NCBI RefSeq assembly: GCF_003386205.1
Contig: NZ_QRDY01000005.1
Coordinates: 186,001-250,000, forward strand
Source of the DNA: Cohnella lupini
GTDB lineage: Bacteria; Bacillota; Bacilli; Paenibacillales; Paenibacillaceae
Direction: 5' to 3'
DNA: 64,000 nucleotides
The notes below the pieces were generated by a model that was given only the letters and a program-made list of their open reading frames with translations, was not told the DNA's origin and ran no database searches. Below, in pieces: positions 24,880 through 32,568 of the stretch (its first letter is position 1; the number at the start of each line of letters is the position of its first letter). A program made the translations under genes and the position numbers.

Positions 24880-25575
24880 CTATTGAATCCTTTTCTCTCC
24901 AGACTCTTTCTGCGATAACATGGACGAAGTCCTTTTCCAGACCCAAGCCACGATAAGAACGAACGCTGCGGTTGCCACCGGGAGCCAGCCGTATTCCCAT
25001 CGTCCCCAGCTCGGCAGATGCGACCGAACGAACTGGACACCTTGCAGCATTTCCCCCGCGGTGTAGCCAAGTATGGCCGAACCCACCCAGACCACGGCCG
25101 GAAACCGGTTGATGAGCTTCAAGATGAGCTGGCTACCCCATATGATTAGCGGAATGCTTAGAGCGATCCCCGCTACCATCAGCCACATATTGTCTTTGGC
25201 TATCGATGCGATCGCCAGCACGTTATCCAAGCTCATCACCAAATCCGACACCAGTATGATTCCGACCGCTTTACCAAGGGAGCCGACTCCTTGTACGTCC
25301 TTGGATTCCCCATCATCCATAAGTAACTGAATCGCGATATAGAGTAGCATCAACGAACCTATGATCTGAACGGCGGGAATATCCAATAACGCGACTGCCG
25401 CGACCGACAGAATAATCCGCAGGACTACAGCGCCGACCGCTCCAAGCCAGATCGCCCGGTTACGAAGATTCTCGGGCAAATTCCTGCTTGCCATGGCGAT
25501 CACGACGGCATTATCGCCGCTTAATACGATATTGACCAACAAAATTTCCAGTAGCAGAAGCACGCTCTCCAGCAT
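24880..25575 (-). CDS. TerC-family integral membrane protein (YjbE-like)
   Basis: Membrane protein of 231 residues with seven helices and the charged in-membrane motifs of the TerC family: LVNIVLSGDNAVVIAMA and LVSDLVMSLDNVLAIASIA, each with an Asp-Asn pair. In Bacillus such proteins (YjbE, YkoY) export manganese during metalation of exoenzymes; tellurium resistance is the historical name. ATG at 25575 preceded by AGGATG. An 18-base direct repeat (CTATTGAATCCTTTTC, twice at 24864-24897) overlaps its stop codon, one copy just inside and one just after the coding end. It is a single gene. Confidence 0.88.
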   Translation of the reverse strand: MLESVLLLLEILLVNIVLSGDNAVVIAMASRNLPENLRNRAIWLGAVGAVVLRIILSVAAVALLDIPAVQIIGSLMLLYIAIQLLMDDGESKDVQGVGSLGKAVGIILVSDLVMSLDNVLAIASIAKDNMWLMVAGIALSIPLIIWGSQLILKLINRFPAVVWVGSAILGYTAGEMLQGVQFVRSHLPSWGRWEYGWLPVATAAFVLIVAWVWKRTSSMLSQKESGEKRIQ

Positions 25576-25689
25576 CTTATCGCATCCTATCTCTTATCCT
25601 ATTTCTACTTCGTTCTTTACTCGTCCTTAACGTAAGTATTATACCCATTGCCGATGACCTTCTATAACCGCCGGCCGTTTTTCCGCATG

Positions 25690-25715
25690 AGATAAAGACC
25701 GCCGAAAGCGGTCTT
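25690..25715 (-). terminator. Probable terminator of the AraC gene
   Basis: Eight-base arms AAGACCGC and GCGGTCTT around five bases, followed by TTTATC on the minus strand. The T run is short, so efficiency is uncertain. Confidence 0.65.
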
Positions 25716-25752
25716 GAGCGTAACCTCGTATATTTAGTTGGCCGGAATGTGC

Positions 25753-26634
25753 TTAGCTTCTTAAAGCTTGAGATGGCGGCATTCCCTTGTACTTCTTGTA
25801 TAACTTCGTAAAATAATTGGCATTGCCGCAGCCGACGCGTTCCGCGATTTCGGTGACGTTCAGGTCGGAATGTAGCAGCATGCGTTCCGCTTCGTTCATC
25901 CGATGGCCGTTCACGTAATCGACGAACGTTCTTCCCGTCAGCTTTTTGAAGATTTTACAGAAGTAATACGGATTCAAATTAACCATGCGGGCTGCTTGTT
26001 CGATGGACAAAGGCTCGTCGTAATGCTTCCTGATATGTTCGACCAGAGGTTTGAACGGCTCAGCGTTGCGGGTCGTCGGCCGTTTCTCCGCCAGCTTCCG
26101 CGGCAGGAACCGGCGGGCTAGGAGCGCGAATAGCAGCTCCATCTTATGCTTCACGACCAATTGATACGCGTCATCCCGTCTCTCAAGTTCGGAGGTAATC
26201 TCTCGGACGAGAGGGCGCAAGTAAAACTCTTCCGCTTCCTCGGCGCGGATCTTGACCGGCAACGAGGCTCTTCCGTCCAGATAAGGAACGATATACCTAT
26301 CGTACACCGGATCATGTACGGGCTTGCTTACCAACGCGCCGTCGAATACGATCGCTACGTATTCCACGGGACCGTCCTCCGTGCTGTAACCGATATGCAA
26401 CCCGCCTGAAGGAACGAATAGCAAATCGCCCTCCTGCGCCTCGTAAGGATGGCTATCGATATGAAACACGGCTCTTCCCGCCTGCATGTCTATGATCTCG
26501 AACGATTCATGCCAATGAAGCGACAGAATAACGTCGTCCTTCAAGCTCGCGCTAGCGCGGTTACGATGAATGCGAATGGGATAATGGGTATCCCATTCTT
26601 TCGTCCCTTCGCGTAACTCCAGGGGATAAGTCAA
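25753..26634 (-). CDS. AraC-family regulator divergent from an isomerase gene
   Basis: Regulator of about 293 residues: N-terminal cupin (LSLHWHESFEIIDMQAGRAVF, then AQEGDLLFVPSGGLHIG) and AraC DNA-binding domain (LSIEQAARMVNLNPYYFCKIFKK and VTEIAERVGCGNANYFTKLYKK). The open frame extends to a TTG at 26682, but AAAGGGG eight bases before the TTG at 26634 marks the better start. It diverges from the isomerase gene at 26767 with a 130-base shared control region and is the obvious regulator of that gene. The ligand is unknown, most likely the sugar handled by the isomerase. Confidence 0.85.
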   Translation of the reverse strand: MTYPLELREGTKEWDTHYPIRIHRNRASASLKDDVILSLHWHESFEIIDMQAGRAVFHIDSHPYEAQEGDLLFVPSGGLHIGYSTEDGPVEYVAIVFDGALVSKPVHDPVYDRYIVPYLDGRASLPVKIRAEEAEEFYLRPLVREITSELERRDDAYQLVVKHKMELLFALLARRFLPRKLAEKRPTTRNAEPFKPLVEHIRKHYDEPLSIEQAARMVNLNPYYFCKIFKKLTGRTFVDYVNGHRMNEAERMLLHSDLNVTEIAERVGCGNANYFTKLYKKYKGMPPSQALRS

Positions 26635-26714
26635 CGATGATGCCCCTTTCCTACAACTTAATATTAGACCTATAAAGCACAAGATCGGATAGAGAAAACG
26701 AATTCATTGGCGGA

Positions 26715-26720
26715 TATAAT
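26715..26720 (+). promoter_or_regulatory. -10 box of the isomerase gene
   Basis: Perfect TATAAT 47 bases before the ATG at 26767, without a recognisable -35. This fits activation by the divergent AraC protein. Confidence 0.4.
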
Positions 26721-26766
26721 AGCGCTATGCGGTCATCATACGACAATATTGGAGTGATTATCAATC

Positions 26767-27657
26767 ATGAGACATAACTTTCCGAGAATCGGTACGTTGG
26801 TAGGCGGCGTAGACGCCGTACGGGTCATTCCGCAAATATCGAAGCATGGCTTCGAATCTTACAGCCTGACCTTCTGGCAAACGACGGGCGAGGTCGATCT
26901 AGTAGAAACAGGGAAGCGAGTAAGCGATATCGTGGCCGAGAGCGGCGCGATTATCTCGGCCATCGGCGTGTTCGGCAATCCGCTAACCGGAGCCGGCGAC
27001 AACAAAGATACGCTCGCAAGCTGGGAGCGCCTGATCGATCATGCCCATCTATTCGGAACCGATATCGTCAACGGGTTCACGGGACGAATTACCGACCGCC
27101 CTATCGACGAATCCATTCCGAAATTCAAAGAAGTATTCGGGGAGCTAACGCGCCGCGCCGCCGATAAAGGCGTACGGATCGCGTTCGAGAATTGCGATAT
27201 GGGAGGCACTTGGCAAACCGGCGACTGGAATATCGCGCATAACCCAACCGCTTGGGAGATGATGTTCAACGCCGTTCCGCTGGATAATATCGGCCTCGAA
27301 TGGGAGCCCTGCCATCAAATGGTGAGCCTGATCGATCCGATTCCCCAGTTGCGGAAATGGGTGAACAAAGTGTTTCACGTTCATGGCAAGGACGCGACGA
27401 TCGCATGGGATATCGTTAAGGAGTACGGAGTCCACGGACCGAAAGATTTCGTCTGGCATCGCACGCCGGGCTTCGGCGATAGCAACTGGACGGATATCAT
27501 TACGATATTGCGGCAAGCGGGGTATCAAGGAACCATCGATATCGAAGGCTGGCACGATCCGGTATATAAGGACGAGCTCGAGATGACCGGTCAAGTGCAT
27601 GCGTTAAATTACCTGAAACGCTGCCGTGGCGGCGATTTCGTGCCTAATCCGGCGTAG
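26767..27657 (+). CDS. Sugar phosphate isomerase/epimerase (AP endonuclease 2 TIM barrel)
   Basis: Cytoplasmic TIM-barrel enzyme of 296 residues. Metal-ligand blocks are AFENCDMGG (Glu), EWEPCHQM (Glu/His), VFHVHGKDATI (His-x-His) and the terminal DIEGWHDP (Glu). The N-terminal block PRIGTLVGGVDAVR is typical of the group. Relatives include inosose isomerases, hydroxypyruvate isomerases and sugar epimerases; the precise reaction is not predictable. ATG at 26767 with GGAGTG upstream. It is alone on the plus strand under control of the divergent AraC gene, so it probably forms a one-gene sugar-processing unit fed by enzymes coded elsewhere. Confidence 0.82.
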   Translation: MRHNFPRIGTLVGGVDAVRVIPQISKHGFESYSLTFWQTTGEVDLVETGKRVSDIVAESGAIISAIGVFGNPLTGAGDNKDTLASWERLIDHAHLFGTDIVNGFTGRITDRPIDESIPKFKEVFGELTRRAADKGVRIAFENCDMGGTWQTGDWNIAHNPTAWEMMFNAVPLDNIGLEWEPCHQMVSLIDPIPQLRKWVNKVFHVHGKDATIAWDIVKEYGVHGPKDFVWHRTPGFGDSNWTDIITILRQAGYQGTIDIEGWHDPVYKDELEMTGQVHALNYLKRCRGGDFVPNPA

Positions 27658-27690
27658 GTTAGCTAAATATTAATATCTTCCACTCGATAA

Positions 27691-28018
27691 TAGTCGGAAA
27701 AAGCGACTTTGCTGGCGCGACTTGGGGTGAATTCGCACTTTTGTGCCCGCCATAGTCGGAAAAAGCGACTTTGCTGGCGCGGTTTGGGGTGGACTCTCAC
27801 CTTTGTGCCCGCCAAAGTCGGAAATAGCGACTTTGCTGGCGCGGCTTGGGTGGCCTCTCACCTTTGTGCACGCCATAGTCGGAAATAGCGACTTTGCTGG
27901 CGCGGTTTGGGGTGGACTCGCACCTTTGTGCACGCCATAGTCGGAAAAAGCGACTTTGCTGGCGCGGCTTGGGGTGGACTCGCACCTTTGTACCCGCCAT
28001 AGTCGGAAATAGCGACTA
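27691..28018. repeat. 62-bp tandem array with conserved stem-loop, 5.3 copies
   Basis: Units begin at 27691, 27753, 27815, 27876 and 27938 (62 or 61 bases), with a partial one at 28000. Every unit opens with the inverted repeat AGTCG-gaaa(a/t)ag-CGACT, then TTTGCTGGCGCGG and TTGGGGTGGACTCGCACC, closing with TTTGTGCCCGC. The loop varies only at one A/T position. The array fills most of the 510-base gap between the isomerase gene and the DUF5107 terminator; positions 28020-28104 hold nothing else recognisable. The word AGCGACTTTG is shared with the array at 54487-54818. Confidence 0.9.
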
Positions 28019-28104
28019 AGGCTTCATCTTTTAAGGAAGAACATCTCGAATTCGTACAACGCACGCATATCGGTGATGTATGATTCTCGACTTCCGTCAA
28101 ACAA

Positions 28105-28160
28105 ATCAAACAAAGCCCCCCATCTACTCCAACAAGCATGGAGCGGACGGGGGGCTTTGC
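28105..28160 (-). terminator. Terminator of the DUF5107-TPR gene
   Basis: Eleven-base arms CAAAGCCCCCC and GGGGGGCTTTG with a second small stem CTCCA/TGGAG inside the loop; TTTGATTTG follows on the minus strand. Ten bases after the stop codon. Confidence 0.88.
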
Positions 28161-28169
28161 CTTATCGTT

Positions 28170-31100
28170 CTATTCGCACAATTTACGGTGAACGGAGGCC
28201 CCTTGATGGTTCGGGTCCATGACGAGCACCGCGTCGAATTGCGTCTTGGCTTCCTCGAACTGACGTTTACCGACGAGGCCTAGCCCTTTCATGTAGAGGC
28301 AGTGAATTTCGTTTCGTTTGTTCAGATCGTCTTCGAATACGAGGAAATCCGGCAACGAAACCGCGAAGTAGTCGAATTTGATATCATCCTGCAAATGCTT
28401 CTCCGCGTAATCGATCAGCTTATTGAACCGGCGGTTCGCTTCCTTCTCGTTGCCTAGCTTATGCCAAGCCAACCCTTGATAGAAAATCATATCGGGCGGC
28501 TGATCGTTGTAATACATCGCGCTGGCCGGTTCTTCTAAGCCTTTCGAAGCCAATAAGAAATGCTCCCTTGCTCGAATAGGCTCGTTAAGCCCTTCGTATG
28601 CGCAGCCGAGGTAGTAATAGACGTGGTTCTCCTGCGCTCCCGCCAGCTTCCCTTCTCCCAGATTCTCGGGATAGACTAGCGCTTCCTGCAGATGGACTAT
28701 CGCTTGCTCGAACCGGCCGGCGTCAAGCTCCAGCTTCGCGAATTCTACGCGGGTCAATACGTGCTGGCCGGTAACTTTGCCTTCCCCGCCTTCCCATGGA
28801 TGGAACCTTCGCGAGGATAACGCGGACATGGCTTCCTCGTGGCGTCCTTGAGCGTTAAGCAAGGTGACGAATTCCAAATAGAGATCGTCCCGCTTCTCGA
28901 CGAGCGCTTTGCGCTTCTCCAATTGCCCGAAGCGATTTCCGGCGGCGTATCCGAGCTTCTTGTACAGCTGGTCGAGCTCGTAGAACACGCGGGCATCATC
29001 CGGCCGAAGCGCGAACGCTTTCTCCAGGGAGACGAGCGATTTGGCGGAATCGCCGAGCTTATTGAAGTAGGCTAGAGCGAGATTTCGATGGACCGTCGCA
29101 AATTCGTCGTTGACGGAAACGGATTTCTCCCAATGGGCGATTGCGTCCTTATGCCTCTTCTTGTCGTATAGCAAGTTGCCCAAATAGTAATGAGCTTTGT
29201 CGTCTTCGGCATCCGCGTCGATCGCGCTTTGCAGCACGACCAGCTCGAACAAGCTGTTCGGGAAGCAATAATCCGGAGCGGCCGCGTTGCCGGCGCGACG
29301 ATATTCGGCGGCCGATCCCGCATCCCCCGCCAGCTCGTGCAAATAACCAAGCGTATAGTGCAGCATCGGATAGGCTTTCGCGCCGACGTCGGGAACGATA
29401 ACGGCGAGCACGGATATCGCCTCGTCGTACAACCCGCTTCCCGCGTAATCCGAAGCCAGGTTCAAATAATTGTGGGGATCGCCGCGCATGAGTTGAGCCA
29501 GATCCCGCAAAACCTTATCGGCGCCGTTCCCGTCTCCCAAACGCGATAGAGATAGTCCAAGTTCGCGGGCGGAACCGAAATCGGCGATATCGAGGGCGAG
29601 CGTTTCCTCCGCGTACGCCTTTGCCTTAGCGAACTCTCCCAGCTTCCTTAACAACGCCGCTTTCAGGTGACGGGCCTTGTAGTTGCGGGAATTCCGAATT
29701 AAAGAGCGTTCGACCAACTCCAGGGCTTCCGCGTAGGAGCCCTTCTCGCAGGCGATCTGCGCGAGCGAGAAAAATCCGGCGTCCTGCCACGCCGCCGACC
29801 AAGTCGATTTGTAGAATGCGGCGAATGCTTCCTCCGCGCGGCCTTGCTGCCTAAGCGCAACGCCGAGCTGGTATAGAGCTTCGCTATCGTAAGGATTGGT
29901 ATTGCGCCAATTCAGCGACTTCACGGCCGTCCGGAAGTGAGTCTCGGCTTCCGCGAACGAGCCTCGGCGGAGCAGCAGCGTCCCGTAAGCGACATTGATG
30001 CGAATATCGCCAGGGTCCCGCTTGAGACCTTCGAGATAATAAGCCTCCGGTTCGAATGTCGCGTGACGGTACTGCTCCAGGTGCAAGCCCGCCAAATATA
30101 GTTCCTCGTTCGTGCGAAGCTCATGAGGCTCGGGAAGGGGCTTCGCCGCTTCCGGGACCTCTTCCAGAGATGGCTTAGCCGGTCGATAAGAGACGAGCAA
30201 TGTACCTTTAGCATCCCGAACCGTTAGCTTAAGATCATGAGCCAAGTCTCCTTCATCCAGCGTTACGACCGACTTAAACGTCGTTACCGGCGAAAGCTCG
30301 GCTTCCTCCCGCAAGTATACGCGAGTCTTGCCTTTGAGCTCGACGACCGCGCCTTTGAACGAAGAGGTCGCGTAAGCCCATACGGTCGCTTGACGGCTCT
30401 TCTCGTCGATCTCCAGGTTGATCGCTGCGTCTATCGTGGCATTCTTGACGACGCCGATATCCTTGTACGGCATGAAATATTGCGTGAAATTCTTTTCCTC
30501 ATAAGGCTGAAGCCATGTGAAATCCGGTTGATTATCGGTGAAGACACCGGTCATGAGCTCGATATAGGGTCCATCCTCGTCCGTAAGGTTGCGATCCCAC
30601 GCTTGCCCGAATTCCCCGTTCCCCCAAGTCCACTGCTTCTTGCCGGGCGAGACATGGTGGTTAGCGACGTGAAGCAGGCCGGCCTGTACGCCGTGGTCGT
30701 AACCTCCGACGAAATTGTAATCCGATTTGTACGCCATGTAGGAAGTCGGCACGGGAATATTGCGGTAACGCGAAATATCCACCCCGGCGGAATAGTCCAT
30801 CTTGTAATAAGTGCCCGTCGCGATCGGAAAACGCGAAACGTCTCTTTTCCCGTGATCGAATACCGCGGTGACATCCGGCGGAAACACGGATTGCGTATGA
30901 TCGTTGACGGCAACGGCCGGATTCGCCCACCAGAGGAACGTTTGCGGCTCGGCAGTCCGGTTATAGAGCTGAGCCGAAATTTCCAAATACGCTTTGCCCG
31001 GATGGAGGGTGAAGCCCGCGGTCACTTTCGTGCCGTACATCCGGTCGATCTCGCTGATCCACACGGTCGCGCTCCCGTCTTCGTTCTCGGACAGCCTATA

Positions 31101-31526
31101 TTCGACCGGTCCGTAGGTGTTCGGACGATGATGCTGAGGCCAGTTAAACTCTATGCCCCCGGATATCCAAGGTCCCGCGAGTCCGACGAGAGCCGGCTTA
31201 ATGACGCGGTTATAATAGACGAAATCGTAATCGTTCGTTTTGTCGAGAGCACGGTAGATTCTTCCTCCGAGCTCAGGCATGATCTCGATTCGCACGAACT
31301 CGTTCTCTAGAATGACCATCCTGTAGTTTTGCGGTTTCTTCTCGTCCTCGATCTTGTCTACGACGGGATGCGGGTATACCCGTCCCGAGCTCCCTTGGTA
31401 CACGCGTTTCTCCAGGAACATCGGATTGCGGTCAGCTTCCCCGATCGCATAAGTCGGAATCGCTACGTCCTCTTCCCATAGGCGAACGGCTGCATCCGTG
31501 CTTCTATTCGACGATGTCAATGTCAA
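28170..31526 (-). CDS. DUF5107 domain protein with long TPR array
   Basis: Cytoplasmic protein of 1118 residues without signal peptide. Residues about 20-380 form the DUF5107 region, which looks like a galactose-mutarotase-type beta-sandwich (ENEFVRIEIMPELGGRIYRAL, WISGGIEFNWPQHHRP). A linker to about 470 is followed by tetratricopeptide repeats up to the C-terminus (LYLAGLHLEQYRHATF..., AHYYLGNLLYDKKRHKDAIAHWEKS). Paenibacillaceae carry such proteins near sugar loci; the beta-sandwich suggests binding or hydrolysis of carbohydrate and the TPRs a scaffold. TTG start at 31526 with AAGGGGG upstream. It is divergent from the AraC gene at 31653, its likely regulator. No enzyme activity is established here. 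Confidence 0.85.
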   Translation of the reverse strand: MTLTSSNRSTDAAVRLWEEDVAIPTYAIGEADRNPMFLEKRVYQGSSGRVYPHPVVDKIEDEKKPQNYRMVILENEFVRIEIMPELGGRIYRALDKTNDYDFVYYNRVIKPALVGLAGPWISGGIEFNWPQHHRPNTYGPVEYRLSENEDGSATVWISEIDRMYGTKVTAGFTLHPGKAYLEISAQLYNRTAEPQTFLWWANPAVAVNDHTQSVFPPDVTAVFDHGKRDVSRFPIATGTYYKMDYSAGVDISRYRNIPVPTSYMAYKSDYNFVGGYDHGVQAGLLHVANHHVSPGKKQWTWGNGEFGQAWDRNLTDEDGPYIELMTGVFTDNQPDFTWLQPYEEKNFTQYFMPYKDIGVVKNATIDAAINLEIDEKSRQATVWAYATSSFKGAVVELKGKTRVYLREEAELSPVTTFKSVVTLDEGDLAHDLKLTVRDAKGTLLVSYRPAKPSLEEVPEAAKPLPEPHELRTNEELYLAGLHLEQYRHATFEPEAYYLEGLKRDPGDIRINVAYGTLLLRRGSFAEAETHFRTAVKSLNWRNTNPYDSEALYQLGVALRQQGRAEEAFAAFYKSTWSAAWQDAGFFSLAQIACEKGSYAEALELVERSLIRNSRNYKARHLKAALLRKLGEFAKAKAYAEETLALDIADFGSARELGLSLSRLGDGNGADKVLRDLAQLMRGDPHNYLNLASDYAGSGLYDEAISVLAVIVPDVGAKAYPMLHYTLGYLHELAGDAGSAAEYRRAGNAAAPDYCFPNSLFELVVLQSAIDADAEDDKAHYYLGNLLYDKKRHKDAIAHWEKSVSVNDEFATVHRNLALAYFNKLGDSAKSLVSLEKAFALRPDDARVFYELDQLYKKLGYAAGNRFGQLEKRKALVEKRDDLYLEFVTLLNAQGRHEEAMSALSSRRFHPWEGGEGKVTGQHVLTRVEFAKLELDAGRFEQAIVHLQEALVYPENLGEGKLAGAQENHVYYYLGCAYEGLNEPIRAREHFLLASKGLEEPASAMYYNDQPPDMIFYQGLAWHKLGNEKEANRRFNKLIDYAEKHLQDDIKFDYFAVSLPDFLVFEDDLNKRNEIHCLYMKGLGLVGKRQFEEAKTQFDAVLVMDPNHQGASVHRKLCE

Positions 31527-31652
31527 TGTAATTCCCCCTTCGGCTTAAGCCATTGCTTATCATATCTTTACTTTACTCCGTATGCAGGGTATCGCCAATT
31601 CACGCAATTCGGTTTATGATGGACTATATTCGGATCAATGGAGGTCTAATTC

Positions 31653-32540
31653 ATGGACAACGTTCTTAAGCCGGAAGGATTCGAAGAGGAAAAGCTGTTC
31701 GTGCTCCCTCCCCCCTTTACCGCCGAATTGGCACGCTTCCCGTTGACCCGCGACTTATACGTGAGCGACATCGGATACTTCCCTCGCGCCCTGCATCATT
31801 ATCGCGAACGGGCGGATGGCTGCGAATCCCATATATTCATCTATTGCAGCGAGGGCGAAGGGTGGATTGAATGGGACGGCCGCATCTCGATCGTGCGCGA
31901 ACGTCAATTAGCCATCATCCCGGCTGGTATGCCGCACCGATACGGAGCTTCGGAGGAAACGCCGTGGAGCATCTATTGGTTCCATCTGCAGGGTGAACAG
32001 GTATTGGATTATATTCGGTTATATAACTTAGATGCGGGACTGCTGTCACTTCCGGCCGGCGCCTATGGAGAGATGGTAGAGGGCTTCGACAAATGCTACG
32101 GTCTTCTGTCCGATAAACCCTACTCCCTTCCCGTGCAAGTTCTCGTCTCCCGAACAATCGGACAGCTGCTCGGATCGGTCGGGCTGAGAGCCGGAAAGTC
32201 GGGCATCGACCGCAAGAGAGAGCAGGACCTCGAGCGCGCTGTGAGATTCATGAACGAACGCCTGACGGGTACTCTGAAGCTCTCCGACATCGCACAGCAC
32301 GCCGGCATTTCGAAGCAGCATCTCATCTACCTGTTCAATCAAGAGACGGGCATGCCTCCGATCGAATATTTTCTAAGGCTGAAAATGCAAAAAGCCGGCC
32401 AGCTGCTAAGCCTGACCGGCATGACCGTGAAGGAAATCGCCGCATACGTCGGCAACTCCGATCCTTACTACTTTTCCCGCTTATTCAAGAAAATCATGGG
32501 CATGTCGCCGACGGAATACCGCAACGTCCCCAAAGGTTAA
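31653..32540 (+). CDS. AraC-family regulator divergent from the DUF5107 gene
   Basis: Regulator of 295 residues. N-terminal cupin sensor with GWIEWDGR and PAGMPHRYGAS, then SIYWFHLQGEQ; C-terminal AraC DNA-binding domain with LKLSDIAQHAGISKQHLIYLFN (first helix-turn-helix) and VKEIAAYVGNSDPYYFSRLFKK (second), ending MSPTEYRNV. ATG at 31653 has GGAGG ten bases upstream. The 126-base divergent region probably contains the sites for both genes. Convergent with the GH36 gene, which has no visible terminator in the 28 bases between them. Ligand unknown, presumably an oligosaccharide. Confidence 0.88.
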   Translation: MDNVLKPEGFEEEKLFVLPPPFTAELARFPLTRDLYVSDIGYFPRALHHYRERADGCESHIFIYCSEGEGWIEWDGRISIVRERQLAIIPAGMPHRYGASEETPWSIYWFHLQGEQVLDYIRLYNLDAGLLSLPAGAYGEMVEGFDKCYGLLSDKPYSLPVQVLVSRTIGQLLGSVGLRAGKSGIDRKREQDLERAVRFMNERLTGTLKLSDIAQHAGISKQHLIYLFNQETGMPPIEYFLRLKMQKAGQLLSLTGMTVKEIAAYVGNSDPYYFSRLFKKIMGMSPTEYRNVPKG

Positions 32541-32568
32541 TCGACCGTTGTGTATGCGTTGTTCAACT

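Noticed and set aside
30237..31310. 357-codon plus-strand frame
   Set aside because: Antisense to the DUF5107 domain, Arg-rich as expected of a shadow frame.
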